Source: Paraburkholderia graminis C4D1M (lineage in GTDB: Bacteria > Pseudomonadota > Gammaproteobacteria > Burkholderiales > Burkholderiaceae). From it: 37,916 nucleotides of DNA. This document shows positions 27,113-36,855 of the stretch, one piece after another. Position numbers and translations under genes: made by a program. The notes beneath the pieces are model-generated. The model searched no databases and was not told the DNA's origin. It was given only the letters and a program-made list of their open reading frames with translations. How positions within the stretch are numbered: position 1 is the stretch's first letter; each line of letters begins with the position of its first letter. The stretch is taken from assembly GCF_000172415.1 (NCBI RefSeq), contig NZ_ABLD01000039.1:1-37916 (forward strand), in the 5' to 3' direction.

Positions 27113-27799
27113 TCAGCTGTTCTTCGCAGACGCCGATTCGGCTGCTGCGGCCGCCGCTGCGGCTTCTTCCGCCGCGACGGTCGCCGGGCTCTTTTCCGAC
27201 GGCATCTTCACGACGCGCACGCGGTCTTGCGCACGCACCTTGACCTGGTCGCTGATCTTCTGGCGCTTGCTGTCCTTCTTGTGGCTCGTGGTCAGCGCGA
27301 TAGCCGCGATGATCGCCACCAGCAGCACGAGGCCGGCCACTTCGAACGCGAAGATGTAGTCGGTGTAAATCACTTTGCCGATCAGGCGGGTGTTCGACCA
27401 GTCGCCCATGCCGCCCGCCGCGGCGGTCGTGTCGGGCACCACCGTGCTCGTCGCGCCGTAGCCGTGCCACAGGATCAGCGCGGTTTCGAGCACGATGATC
27501 GCGCCCACCACCGTGGCCATCGGCACGAAGCGTCTGAAGTCCTTGCGCAGCACGTCGAGGTTGATGTCCAGCATCATCACGACGAACAGGAACAGCACCA
27601 TCACCGCGCCCACATAGACCAGCACCAGCAGGATGGCGAGGAACTCGGCCTGCAGCAGCATCCAGATAGCCGCTGCGTTGAAAAACGCCAGCACGAGAAA
27701 CAGTGCGGACGACACCGGGTTGCGCGAGGTGATCACCTTCAGCCCTGAAACCACCAGGAGCAGCGCGAAGATGTAGAACAGTACGGTCGTGAATTCCAT
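27113..27799 (-). CDS. nuoJ: NADH-quinone oxidoreductase subunit J
   Basis: The 228-residue protein has five membrane helices in residues 1-170, including [23 protein letters not shown], the conserved third helix that is involved in coupling. The C-terminal 55 residues are charged and then Ala/Glu/Ser-rich (about 190-228), longer than in E. coli, and probably a cytoplasmic tail. It is the first gene of the membrane-arm JKLMN half and is separated from nuoI by an unusually long gap. Confidence 0.96.
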
Positions 27800-28002
27800 G
27801 ATTACCGGTTCATCGTTAGGCCATCGTCAGGCATTTTCTTTGGCACGGGCGTCCGGCCACAGCGTGACAACCGCCGGAACAGACGCACGCGTGCGCCGTG
27901 CCGCGGCTTGCATACCGCGGCGCTCGGCCCGACAACAGGCCGTATTACTGCTGCATTGACTTGATGCGCTACTGCCGCACCTACTGCTTGTACTTGGACG
28001 CT
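27800..28002. other. 203-bp gap between nuoI and nuoJ with palindromes
   Basis: The other gaps in the membrane-arm part are 14-22 bp, so this one stands out. It holds a perfect 12-bp palindrome (CGCACGCGTGCG, 27884-27895) and a hairpin with 7-bp arms (GCCGCGG at 27900-27906, CCGCGGC at 27915-27921). No gene or T-tract is visible. An RNA-processing or partial termination site is possible. Confidence 0.5.
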
Positions 28003-28491
28003 TTAACGATACGGTGCGTCGGCAGCCTTGTTCGCGGCGATCTCCGCTTCGTAACGATCGCCCACGGCCAGCAGCATGTCCTTCGTGAAGTACAGATCGC
28101 CGCGCTTTTCGCCGTGATATTCGAGAATGTGCGTCTCGACAATCGAATCGACCGGGCAGCTTTCTTCGCAGAAACCGCAGAAGATGCACTTGGTCAGGTC
28201 GATGTCGTAACGCGTGGTGCGGCGCGTGTTGTCTTCGCGCGTTTCCGACTCGATCGTGATGGCGAGCGCCGGGCACACCGCTTCGCACAGCTTGCACGCG
28301 ATACAGCGCTCTTCGCCATTCTCATAACGTCGCAGCGCATGCAGTCCGCGAAAACGCGGCGAAATGGGCGTCTTCTCTTCCGGGAACTGCACGGTCACCT
28401 TGCGCTGGAACGTATAACGTCCGGTCAACGCGAGGCCCTTGATGAGTTCCGTCAAAAAGAAGGTCTTGAAAAAATTTTGGATTGCGGTCAT
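28003..28491 (-). CDS. nuoI: NADH-quinone oxidoreductase subunit I
   Basis: The 162-residue ferredoxin-like subunit carries two CxxCxxCxxxCP motifs, at Cys63/66/69/73 and Cys102/105/108/112. These bind the two 4Fe-4S clusters N6a and N6b that pass electrons to NuoB. An N-terminal amphipathic helix anchors it to the membrane arm. It starts 15 bp after nuoH. Confidence 0.97.
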   Translation of the reverse strand: MTAIQNFFKTFFLTELIKGLALTGRYTFQRKVTVQFPEEKTPISPRFRGLHALRRYENGEERCIACKLCEAVCPALAITIESETREDNTRRTTRYDIDLTKCIFCGFCEESCPVDSIVETHILEYHGEKRGDLYFTKDMLLAVGDRYEAEIAANKAADAPYR

Positions 28492-28506
28492 AAGTTCATC
28501 CGCCCT

Positions 28507-29571
28507 TTATTTCCAGATATTCCACGGCGACATGATCCAGAAGCCGACCACCACCAGCCACACCACGCACACCGGAATGAAAATCTTCCAGCCGAGACGC
28601 ATGATCTGGTCATAGCGGTAGCGCGGGAACGTGGCACGCGCCCAGATGAACACCGACAGCAGCAGGAAAACCTTGAGGACGAGCCAGAAGATGCCGGGGA
28701 TAAACGACAGGAAGCCGAACGGAGCACTCCAGCCGCCGAGAAACAGCGTCGACGCCAGCGCCGAGATCACGATCATGTTGATGTACTCGGCAAGGAAGAA
28801 CAGCGCGAACGCCATACCCGAGTAATCGATCATGTGACCCGCGACTATTTCCGATTCGCCTTCCACCACGTCGAACGGATGGCGGTTCGTTTCCGCGATG
28901 CCCGAGATGAAGTACACGACGAACATCGGCAACAGCGGCAGCCAGTTCCACGACAGGAAGTTCAGGCCGTGTGCGGCGAAGAAGCCGCGTTCCTGCGAAC
29001 CGACGATGTCCGACAGATTCAGCGTGCCCGCCGTCATCAGCACGACGACCAGCGCGAAGCCCATCGAAATTTCGTACGACACCATCTGCGCCGCGGCCCG
29101 CATCGCGCCGAGGAACGCGTACTTCGAGTTCGACGCCCAGCCGGCCAGAATCACGCCGTACACGCCGATCGACGAAATCGCGATCGCATACAGCAGACCC
29201 GCGTTGATGTCGCCGAGCACCGCGCCCGCCTGGAACGGAATCACCGCCCAGACCGCGAAAGCCGGCACCACCACCATGATCGGCGCGATCATGTAGATCC
29301 AGCGGCTTGCCTGGGTCGGCTGAATCACTTCTTTCAGCAACAGCTTCAGCACGTCGGCGATAGGCTGCAAAAGACCTGCGGGGCCGACGCGGTTCGGGCC
29401 GAGACGCACGTGCATCCAGCCGATCAGCTTACGCTCCCACAGAATCAGGTAAGCCACGCACAGCAGGATCACGACGGCCACCACCAGGATGCGCACCAGT
29501 GCCCACACCGTGGGCCATGCCACACCGAGAAGCTGGGTGCCGCCCGAGTTGATCGTATCGAACAAGCTCAT
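28507..29571 (-). CDS. nuoH: NADH-quinone oxidoreductase subunit H
   Basis: The 354-residue membrane subunit has about eight helices. GPNRVGPAGLLQPIAD (58-73) and the acidic loop ETNRHPFDVVEGESE (about 227-241) are its signatures and lie near the quinone-binding channel at the junction with the peripheral arm. Its ATG directly abuts the nuoG stop codon, so the two are probably translationally coupled. Confidence 0.97.
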   Translation of the reverse strand: MSLFDTINSGGTQLLGVAWPTVWALVRILVVAVVILLCVAYLILWERKLIGWMHVRLGPNRVGPAGLLQPIADVLKLLLKEVIQPTQASRWIYMIAPIMVVVPAFAVWAVIPFQAGAVLGDINAGLLYAIAISSIGVYGVILAGWASNSKYAFLGAMRAAAQMVSYEISMGFALVVVLMTAGTLNLSDIVGSQERGFFAAHGLNFLSWNWLPLLPMFVVYFISGIAETNRHPFDVVEGESEIVAGHMIDYSGMAFALFFLAEYINMIVISALASTLFLGGWSAPFGFLSFIPGIFWLVLKVFLLLSVFIWARATFPRYRYDQIMRLGWKIFIPVCVVWLVVVGFWIMSPWNIWK

Positions 29572-31905
29572 TTACGCCTTCTCCACCACCAGTTCACCGA
29601 ACAGGCTGCCCAGCGCTGCACCGGCAGGCGTGGCCGCCGATACGCGGACGACCGTCTCCGCAAGATTCGCGTCGCGCACGGCCGGCAACTGCACCGATTG
29701 CTCGCCCTGGCGCACGCGCACCGCGTCGCCTTCCTTCAAACCCAGTTTGTCGAACAGCGCGGCCGGCAGGCCGACGTTGTTCGCGGCACGCGCGGCTGCG
29801 GTCAGATGCAGCGATTCCGCGCGACGAACCAGCGCGTCGGCATGGTAGATCGGCACGTCGGCGATGCGCTCGAACTTGCCTTCCGCTGCCTTCGCCGTCT
29901 TGCCGCGAGCAACCGTTACGCCCGTGCGGTTCGACAGGCGCGATTGCAGTTCGCCGTCGCCGAGCGCCGCGTTGCGCACTTCTTCCGCCGTGTCGTATTC
30001 GAAGCCGGGCGCGCCCAGCAGGCTGCCCAGCACGCGCAACACCTTCCATGCGGGGCGCGTCTCGCCAAGCGGACGCACGACGCCGTTAAACGTCTGCACC
30101 GTGCCTTCCGCGTTGACGAACGTACCGGCCGTTTCAGTGAACGGCGCGATCGGCAGCAGCACGTCCGCGTATTCGGCGCCCGTCTGGAACGGCGACATCA
30201 CGACGACCATCTCAGCCTGGTTCAACGCAGCCAGAGCCTGCGCCGGATTGGCCGTGTCGAACTCCGGTTCGAAGTTCATCAGCACATAACCCTTGCGCGG
30301 TTGTTCGAAGACTTCGCGAGCGTTCAGGCCGCCTTCGCCCGGCAATGCGTTCACCAGATGCGCGCCGACCGTGTTCGCGCCTTCCGTCAGGAAGCCGAGC
30401 GTTGCGCCGGTTGCGTCTGCGATCCACTGAGCCGCTGCATGAATGACCGCGAAATCCGGATGACGCACCGCGCCGTTGCCGAGCAGCACCAGGCGACGCT
30501 CGCCCGTAGCCAGCGACCTGGCGACTTCCTTGTCGGCGTCCGACGCTTGTGCGCCAGAGAACGCTTCCGGCAGCGCCGTGCCGTTCGCTTGCGAGACCGC
30601 CGACGCGATGCCGGCGAGTGCCTCGAGCCATGCCGACGGCGCCGCAGCGATACGCCGCGCTTGCGGGATCAGCGCGTCGTCGCCGGTGGCTTGCACCAGC
30701 GTGAGCTTCGCGCCGCCCTTGGCCGCCTGACGCAGACGCGCGGCGAACAGCGGATGATCGCGGCGCAGATCGGAACCGATCACGAGCGCCGAGTCGATAT
30801 TCGACAGGTCCGCAATAGCAGTGCCGAGCCACGGCGTGCCGTTGACCGGCGCCGAGAAGTCCGACTGACGCAGACGGAAGTCGACGTTAGGCGTGCCGAC
30901 CGCTTGCGCCAGTTGCTTCAGCAGGAACAGTTCTTCGACCGTGCTGTGCGCGCTGCCAAGCGCGGCCAGCGCGTTTGCGCCGTGGTCGCCCTTGATGCCC
31001 TTCAGACCTTTGACCACGTAGTCGAGCGCGGTCTGCCAGTCGGTCTCGACCCACTTGCCGCCCTGCTTCAGCATGGGCTGCGTCAGACGTTCGGGGCTGT
31101 TCAGGCCTTCGTACGAGAAGCGGTCCTTGTCCGAAATCCAGCATTCGTTGATGGCTTCGTTTTCGAACGGCAGAACCCGCATCACGCGGTTGTTCTTCAC
31201 CTGCACGACGAGATTGGCGCCGACGGAATCGTGCGGGCTTACCGACTTGCGGCGCGACAGTTCCCACGTACGCGCGCTGTAGCGGAACGGCTTGCTGGTC
31301 AGCGCACCGACCGGGCACAGGTCGATCATGTTGCCCGACAGTTCCGAGTCGACCGTCTTGCCGACGAACGACGTGATTTCCGAATGCTCGCCGCGGCCCA
31401 GCATGCCCAGTTCCATCACGCCGGCCACTTCCTGGCCGAAGCGCACGCAGCGCGTGCAGTGGATGCAACGGGACATCTCTTCCATCGAGATCAGCGGGCC
31501 GACGTTCTTGTGGAACACGACGCGCTTTTCTTCGCTATAACGCGACGACGACTTGCCGTAGCCCACCGCCAGATCCTGCAACTGACACTCGCCGCCCTGA
31601 TCGCAAATCGGGCAATCCAGCGGGTGGTTGATCAGCAGGAATTCCATCACGGATTGCTGGCCCTTCACCGCCTTTTCGGACTTCGTGCGCACGATCATGC
31701 CGGCCGACACGGGCGTCGCGCATGCGGGCACGGCCTTCGGCATCTTTTCGACATCGACGAGACACATCCGGCAGTTGGCCGCAATCGACAGCTTCTTGTG
31801 ATAGCAGAAGTGAGGAATGTACGTGTCGACCTTATGCGCAGCCTGGATCACCATGCTGCCTTCGGGCACTTCTACTTTCTTGCCGTCTATTTCAAGTTCA
31901 ACCAT
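29572..31905 (-). CDS. nuoG: NADH-quinone oxidoreductase subunit G
   Basis: The 777-residue subunit carries the Fe-S clusters of the peripheral arm. Cys34/45/48/62 bind a 2Fe-2S centre; His94/Cys98/Cys101/Cys107 bind N5 with its His ligand; Cys147/150/153/197 bind a further 4Fe-4S centre. The rest is a molybdopterin-oxidoreductase-like domain that is no longer catalytic in complex I. I chose ATG 31905 (MVELEIDG) over a TTG three codons upstream; AAGGAAG lies about ten bases before the ATG. It is separated from nuoF by 187 bp that hold GC-rich hairpins. Confidence 0.96.
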   Translation of the reverse strand: MVELEIDGKKVEVPEGSMVIQAAHKVDTYIPHFCYHKKLSIAANCRMCLVDVEKMPKAVPACATPVSAGMIVRTKSEKAVKGQQSVMEFLLINHPLDCPICDQGGECQLQDLAVGYGKSSSRYSEEKRVVFHKNVGPLISMEEMSRCIHCTRCVRFGQEVAGVMELGMLGRGEHSEITSFVGKTVDSELSGNMIDLCPVGALTSKPFRYSARTWELSRRKSVSPHDSVGANLVVQVKNNRVMRVLPFENEAINECWISDKDRFSYEGLNSPERLTQPMLKQGGKWVETDWQTALDYVVKGLKGIKGDHGANALAALGSAHSTVEELFLLKQLAQAVGTPNVDFRLRQSDFSAPVNGTPWLGTAIADLSNIDSALVIGSDLRRDHPLFAARLRQAAKGGAKLTLVQATGDDALIPQARRIAAAPSAWLEALAGIASAVSQANGTALPEAFSGAQASDADKEVARSLATGERRLVLLGNGAVRHPDFAVIHAAAQWIADATGATLGFLTEGANTVGAHLVNALPGEGGLNAREVFEQPRKGYVLMNFEPEFDTANPAQALAALNQAEMVVVMSPFQTGAEYADVLLPIAPFTETAGTFVNAEGTVQTFNGVVRPLGETRPAWKVLRVLGSLLGAPGFEYDTAEEVRNAALGDGELQSRLSNRTGVTVARGKTAKAAEGKFERIADVPIYHADALVRRAESLHLTAAARAANNVGLPAALFDKLGLKEGDAVRVRQGEQSVQLPAVRDANLAETVVRVSAATPAGAALGSLFGELVVEKA

Positions 31906-32092
31906 GATGGTCAATCTTCCTTAACCTGTTACCGCTCAATCGTTCGCCCCGTTCATCGCCCGCTCGGCAATGAATCCCGTGGTTGACGTGTTCTGGTGCA
32001 TACCTGTCCGGCGTGCCGCTTGTCCGGGAGCTTGCCCGAGCGCCTCTCCGTGCGCGCCTCGGGCGACTTGCGAGGTCGCTCAGCAACCTCGC
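31906..32092. other. 187-bp gap between nuoF and nuoG with stem-loops
   Basis: GCCCGAG/CTCGGGC (32034-32040 and 32058-32064) and GCGAGGT/ACCTCGC (32070-32076 and 32086-32092) can form two hairpins, the second ending right at the nuoF stop codon. No T-tract follows on the minus strand. I see no gene here. Confidence 0.45.
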
Positions 32093-33421
32093 TCAGGCAG
32101 CCACTGTTTCCGCTGCCGCCGCAGCGCCCGCATGACCGCCGACGAGGCAATGCTTGTGGGCGACGTGATATTCGAATTCGTCCCAGTAGTGCTTGAGCAT
32201 GCCGCGAACCGGCATGGCCGCAGCATCGCCGAGCGCGCAGATCGTGCGGCCCATGATGTTTTCCGCGACCGAGTTCAGCAGATCCAGATCTTCCGGACGG
32301 CCAAGACCGTGCTCGATACGATGCACGACGCGATACAGCCAGCCCGTGCCTTCGCGGCAAGGCGTGCATTGACCGCACGACTCTTCGTAATAGAAGTACG
32401 ACAGACGCAGCAGCGAACGCACCATGCAACGCGTTTCGTCCATGACGATGACCGCGCCCGAGCCGAGCATCGAGCCCGCCTTGGCGATCGAGTCATAGTC
32501 GAGGTCGGTCTGCATCATGATGTCGCCCGGAATGACCGGTGCCGACGAACCGCCAGGAATCACGGCCTTGATCTTGCGGCCGCCGCGCATGCCGCCGGCG
32601 AGGTCCATCAGCGTGGCGAACGGCGTGCCGAGCGGAACTTCGTAATTGCCCGGACGTTCGACGTCGCCCGAGATCGAGAAGATCTTCGTGCCGCCGTTGT
32701 TCGGCTTGCCGATTTCCAGGTAATTTTGCGGGCCGATGGCGAGCAGGAATGGCACCGCGGCAAACGTCTCGGTGTTGTTGATCGTGGTCGGCTTGCCGTA
32801 CACGCCGAAGCTCGCCGGGAACGGCGGCTTGAAGCGCGGCTGGCCTTTCTTGCCTTCCAGCGACTCGAGCAACGCGGTTTCTTCGCCGCAGATGTAGGCG
32901 CCGTAACCGTGATGCGCATGCAGCTCGAACGAGAAGCCCGAACCCATGATGTTTTCGCCGAGGAACCCGGCGCGGCGAGCTTCGTCCAACGCTTCTTCAA
33001 AGCGTTTGTAGACTTCCCAGATTTCGCCGTGGATGTAGTTGTAGCCGACCGTGATGCCCATTGCGTACGCGCCAATGGCCATGCCTTCGATCAGCGAATG
33101 CGGATTGAAGCGCAGGATGTCGCGGTCTTTGAACGTGCCCGGCTCGCCTTCGTCCGAATTGCAGACGAGGTACTTCTGGCCCGGGAACTGACGCGGCATG
33201 AAGCTCCACTTCAGGCCGGTCGGGAAGCCCGCGCCGCCACGGCCGCGCAGACCCGACGCCTTGACGTCGGCGATCACCTGCTCGGGCGGAATTTTTTCTT
33301 CCAGAATGCGGCGCAGCTGGGCGTAACCGCCGCGCGCCACATAGTCTTCGAGATGCCAGTTGTCGCCGTTCAGGCCGGCGAGAATCAGCGGTTTGATGTG
33401 ACGATCGTGTAAAGACGTCAT
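32093..33421 (-). CDS. nuoF: NADH-quinone oxidoreductase subunit F
   Basis: The 442-residue subunit holds the FMN and NADH sites. GRGGAGFPTG (60-69) and the region around GEETALLESLEG (179-190) bind NADH and FMN. Cys349/352/355 in ESCGQCTPCREG plus Cys395 bind the 4Fe-4S centre N3. The start at ATG 33421 overlaps the nuoE stop by four bases; the open frame upstream is read-through of nuoE. The C-terminus ends in an Ala-rich tail. Confidence 0.97.
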   Translation of the reverse strand: MTSLHDRHIKPLILAGLNGDNWHLEDYVARGGYAQLRRILEEKIPPEQVIADVKASGLRGRGGAGFPTGLKWSFMPRQFPGQKYLVCNSDEGEPGTFKDRDILRFNPHSLIEGMAIGAYAMGITVGYNYIHGEIWEVYKRFEEALDEARRAGFLGENIMGSGFSFELHAHHGYGAYICGEETALLESLEGKKGQPRFKPPFPASFGVYGKPTTINNTETFAAVPFLLAIGPQNYLEIGKPNNGGTKIFSISGDVERPGNYEVPLGTPFATLMDLAGGMRGGRKIKAVIPGGSSAPVIPGDIMMQTDLDYDSIAKAGSMLGSGAVIVMDETRCMVRSLLRLSYFYYEESCGQCTPCREGTGWLYRVVHRIEHGLGRPEDLDLLNSVAENIMGRTICALGDAAAMPVRGMLKHYWDEFEYHVAHKHCLVGGHAGAAAAAETVAA

Positions 33422-33903
33422 TTCGAAAGTTCCTCGAGCAGCTGGTCGATCTTCTCGCGGCTCATGAAGCTGCACATGCGATGGTTGTTCACCAGCATCA
33501 CCGGCGCGTCGCCGCACGAACCCATGCATTCGCCTTCTTTCAAGGTGAATTTGCCGTCGGCCGTGGTTTCGCCGAAGTCGATGCCGAGCTTCTGCTTCAG
33601 ATATTCAGCGGCGCTGTCGGAGCCGCCGTCCGGGCCGAGTTGACACGGCAGGTTCGTGCAGAGCGTGATCTTGTGCTTGCCGACCGGCGACGTCTCGTAC
33701 ATCGTGTAGAAGGTGGCGACCTCCTGCACGGCGACTGCCGGCATGCCGAGATAGTCCGCGACGAACTGCATGAGTTCGGGCGACAGCCAGCCATGCTCTT
33801 CCTGAGCAGTGGCCAACGCCGACATCACGGCGGACTGTTTCTGATCGGCGGGATACTTCGCGATCGCACGATCGATTTCTTTCAGGCCTTCAGCTGAGAT
33901 CAT
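33418..33903 (-). CDS. nuoE: NADH-quinone oxidoreductase subunit E
   Basis: The 161-residue thioredoxin-like subunit carries the 2Fe-2S centre N1a, bound by Cys82, Cys87, Cys126 and Cys130 (CTNLPCQLGP and GECMGSCGDAP). I chose ATG 33903 (MISAEGLKEID), the family's usual start; a TTG seven codons upstream is the alternative. It overlaps nuoF by four bases. A 132-bp gap with no visible gene separates it from nuoD. Confidence 0.96.
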   Translation of the reverse strand: MISAEGLKEIDRAIAKYPADQKQSAVMSALATAQEEHGWLSPELMQFVADYLGMPAVAVQEVATFYTMYETSPVGKHKITLCTNLPCQLGPDGGSDSAAEYLKQKLGIDFGETTADGKFTLKEGECMGSCGDAPVMLVNNHRMCSFMSREKIDQLLEELSK

Positions 33904-34035
33904 TTTCAGACACGACTCTTTCAATTCCTACCGAACGAAAACCCGTCGCTCACTTCGTGCTGCGACAGACCCGGCGTTCCTTTGCTTGACGCACGCTTCG
34001 GACCAAACATGAAGACGCGCGCCGATGAATACGTC

Positions 34036-35289
34036 CTAGCGATCTACTTCGCCGAACACGATGTCCTGCGTGCCGATGATCGTCACGGCGTCGGCGATCA
34101 TGTGGCCGCGCGCCATTTCGTCGAGCGCGGACAGATGCGCATAGCCCGGCGCGCGAATCTTGAGGCGATACGGCTTGTTCGCGCCGTCGGAAATCAGGTA
34201 GATGCCGAATTCGCCCTTCGGATGCTCGACGGCGGCGTACGACTCGCCTTCCGGCACGTGGAAGCCTTCGGTGAACAGCTTGAAGTGGTGAATCAGTTCT
34301 TCCATGTTCGACTTCATGCCCACGCGCGACGGCGGCGCAACCTTGTGATTGTCGATCATCACAGGGCCCGGATTCTTGCGCAGCCACTCAATGCACTGTT
34401 TCACGATGCGCGTGGATTGACGCATTTCTTCGACACGGACCAGATAGCGGTCGTAGCAGTCGCCATTCACGCCCACCGGAATGTCGAAGTCCAGCTTTTC
34501 GTACACTTCGTACGGCTGCTTCTTGCGCAAATCCCACTCGATGCCCGAGCCGCGCAGCATTGCGCCGGACATGCCCATTTGCAGCGCACGCTCCGGGCTG
34601 ACCACGCCGATGCCGACCAGACGCTGCTTCCAGATCCGGTTGTCGGTGAGCAGCGTTTCGTATTCGTCGACGCACTTCGGGAAGCGCGTGAAGAAGTCGT
34701 CGATAAAGTCGAGCAACGAGCCCTGACGGTTCTCGTTCATTCTCGACAATGCCTTCGCATTGCGGATCTTCGACGCCTTGTATTGCGGCATTGCGTCAGG
34801 CAGATCGCGATAAACGCCGCCCGGGCGGTAATACGCCGCATGCATGCGCGCGCCGGACACCGCTTCGTACACGTCCATCAGATCTTCACGCTCGCGGAAC
34901 GCGTACAGGAACACGGCCATTGCGCCAACGTCGAGCGCGTGCGCGCCGATCCACATCAGGTGGTTTAGCACGCGCGTGACTTCGTCGAACATCACGCGGA
35001 TGTATTGGGCGCGCACCGGCACGTCGATGCCGAGCAGCTTTTCGATCGCCATCACGTAGCCGTGCTCGTTGACCATCATCGACACATAGTCGAGACGGTC
35101 CATGTACGGCACCGACTGAATGAACGTTTTCGTTTCGGCGAGCTTTTCAGTCGCGCGATGCAGCAGGCCGATGTGCGGATCGGCGCGCTGGATGACTTCG
35201 CCGTCGAGTTCCAGCACGAGGCGCAGCACGCCGTGCGCTGCCGGGTGCTGAGGGCCGAAGTTGAGCGTGTAGTTCTTAATCTCTGCCAT
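34036..35289 (-). CDS. nuoD: NADH-quinone oxidoreductase subunit D
   Basis: The 417-residue subunit (49-kDa type) forms the quinone site with NuoB. GPQHPAAHGVLRL supplies His15 and His19, and Tyr68 in DRLDYVSMM matches the quinone-binding tyrosine. It is related to the large subunit of NiFe hydrogenases but lacks the metal cysteines. It is separate from NuoC here, not fused as in E. coli. It starts nine bp after nuoC. Confidence 0.97.
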   Translation of the reverse strand: MAEIKNYTLNFGPQHPAAHGVLRLVLELDGEVIQRADPHIGLLHRATEKLAETKTFIQSVPYMDRLDYVSMMVNEHGYVMAIEKLLGIDVPVRAQYIRVMFDEVTRVLNHLMWIGAHALDVGAMAVFLYAFREREDLMDVYEAVSGARMHAAYYRPGGVYRDLPDAMPQYKASKIRNAKALSRMNENRQGSLLDFIDDFFTRFPKCVDEYETLLTDNRIWKQRLVGIGVVSPERALQMGMSGAMLRGSGIEWDLRKKQPYEVYEKLDFDIPVGVNGDCYDRYLVRVEEMRQSTRIVKQCIEWLRKNPGPVMIDNHKVAPPSRVGMKSNMEELIHHFKLFTEGFHVPEGESYAAVEHPKGEFGIYLISDGANKPYRLKIRAPGYAHLSALDEMARGHMIADAVTIIGTQDIVFGEVDR

Positions 35290-35298
35290 GGCGTTCTC

Positions 35299-35901
35299 TT
35301 AGTGTTTCAGACCGCCATAGCGATCTTCGCGGATCACGCGCGGCGTGATTTCCCGCGGCTCGATCGTCACAGGCTGATAGACGACGCGCTTCTCTTCCGG
35401 GTCGTAACGCATTTCGACGTAGCCGGAGACGGGGAAATCTTTACGGAACGGGTGACCAATAAAACCGTAGTCGGTCAGAATGCGGCGCAGATCCGGGTGG
35501 CCTTCGAAGACGATGCCGTAAAGGTCGAACGCCTCGCGCTCGTACCAGTTCGCCGAATTCCAGATATCGACGACGGACGGCAGAATGGGCATGTCGTCAT
35601 TCGGCGCGAACACGCGAAGCCGCAGACGCCAGTTATTCTGCACCGACAACAAATGCAGAACGGCCGCGAAACGCGGACCGTCGTAAGCGCCGTCGGCATA
35701 GGTTTGATAGTCGACGCCGCACAGATCCATCATCTGTTCGAAACCGAGCGAGCGGTCGTCGCGCAGACGCGTTGCCACGTTGAGGTAGTCGCTCGCTTTC
35801 ACGACGATCGTCAACTCACCGATTGCCTCGGTAGTGCTCAACAGGAGGCCGCCAAAGGCCGCCTCGAGGTTCGCTTTCAGGGTCTCGAGTTTGCTTGCCA
35901 T
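35299..35901 (-). CDS. nuoC: NADH-quinone oxidoreductase subunit C
   Basis: The 200-residue (30-kDa type) subunit ends with the family signature YEREAFDLYGIVFEGHPDLR (about 130-150) and then YGFIGHPFRKDFPVSGYVEM. It is a structural part of the connecting module. Its start ATG 35901 follows nuoB by 21 bp. Confidence 0.97.
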   Translation of the reverse strand: MASKLETLKANLEAAFGGLLLSTTEAIGELTIVVKASDYLNVATRLRDDRSLGFEQMMDLCGVDYQTYADGAYDGPRFAAVLHLLSVQNNWRLRLRVFAPNDDMPILPSVVDIWNSANWYEREAFDLYGIVFEGHPDLRRILTDYGFIGHPFRKDFPVSGYVEMRYDPEEKRVVYQPVTIEPREITPRVIREDRYGGLKH

Positions 35902-35922
35902 ATTGTGGGGAGAGGCGTTGCC

Positions 35923-36402
35923 TTATTGACGGGCGATTGTGTTGGTGCGGCGAATCTTGGCCTGCAACTGGATCACGCCGTAGACCAGCGCTTCCGCTGT
36001 CGGCGGGCAACCCGGCACGTAGACGTCGACCGGCACGATGCGATCACAACCGCGCACTACCGAATACGAGTAGTGGTAATAGCCGCCGCCGTTCGCGCAC
36101 GAACCCATCGAAATCACCCAGCGCGGTTCGGCCATCTGGTCGTACACCTTGCGCAGAGCCGGCGCCATTTTGTTGCACAGCGTGCCGGCGACGATCATCA
36201 CGTCCGACTGACGCGGACTCGGACGAAACACCACGCCGAAACGGTCGAGGTCATAACGGGCCGCGCCCGCATGCATCATCTCGACCGCGCAGCACGCCAG
36301 ACCGAACGTCATCGGCCACAGCGAACCGGTGCGCGTCCAGTTGATCAGTTTGTCAGCCGTCGTGGTGACAAACCCTTCCTTCAAGACCCCTTCGATACTC
36401 AT
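35923..36402 (-). CDS. nuoB: NADH-quinone oxidoreductase subunit B
   Basis: The 159-residue (PSST-type) subunit binds the last cluster N2 through Cys37, Cys38, Cys102 and Cys132 ([25 protein letters not shown]), and passes electrons to quinone. ATG 36402 ([11 protein letters not shown]) is the family start and has GGAGTGGAAAG upstream. The thirteen extra codons upstream in the frame are dropped. Confidence 0.97.
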
Positions 36403-36465
36403 TTGCTTTCCACTCCAGACGGGGCGGCAAGCCTTGGCCACCCACGCAAACCGGCGATTAAACCA

Positions 36466-36825
36466 TCATTCCCAGTCGAGGCCGCCCTTCTTCCAGATAT
36501 AGGCGAAGCCCAGCAGGAATTCGAGCAGGAAAATCATCATCGCCATGAAGCCAGGCCAGCCGATGTCGCGCAGGGCGACGCCCCACGGGAACAGGAACGC
36601 GGTTTCAAGATCGAAAATGATGAAGAGAATGGCGACGAGGTAATAGCGCACGTCGAACTTCATGCGCGCATCTTCGAATGCTTCGAAGCCGCACTCGTAC
36701 GGTGCGTTTTTCTCGGTATCGGGCTTGTTGGGACCGAGGATCTTGCCGATACTGACCAGTGCTACGCCTAAACCGGTGCCCACAACGAGGAACATCAAGA
36801 CGGGGAAATAGGCTGCGAGGTTCAA
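36466..36825 (-). CDS. nuoA: NADH-quinone oxidoreductase subunit A, TTG start
   Basis: The 119-residue subunit has three membrane helices. The conserved Asp72 and Glu74 in FDLETAF lie in the second helix. No ATG in the frame gives a family-like N-terminus; TTG 36825 gives MNLAAYFPVLMF, and GAGG lies seven bases upstream, so TTG is the likely start. An ATG 14 codons earlier would add MLLTAFRTNRLRIV, which lies across the putative promoter. It is the first gene of the nuo operon. Confidence 0.93.
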   Translation of the reverse strand: MNLAAYFPVLMFLVVGTGLGVALVSIGKILGPNKPDTEKNAPYECGFEAFEDARMKFDVRYYLVAILFIIFDLETAFLFPWGVALRDIGWPGFMAMMIFLLEFLLGFAYIWKKGGLDWE

Positions 36826-36855
36826 GACTATCCTCAATCGGTTGGTTCTGAATGC

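Noticed and set aside
27898..31986. A 1362-codon open frame on the plus strand
   Set aside because: It lies fully antisense to nuoI, nuoH and nuoG, is rich in Arg/His/Gln, and has no domain. It is a shadow caused by high third-position GC in the real genes.
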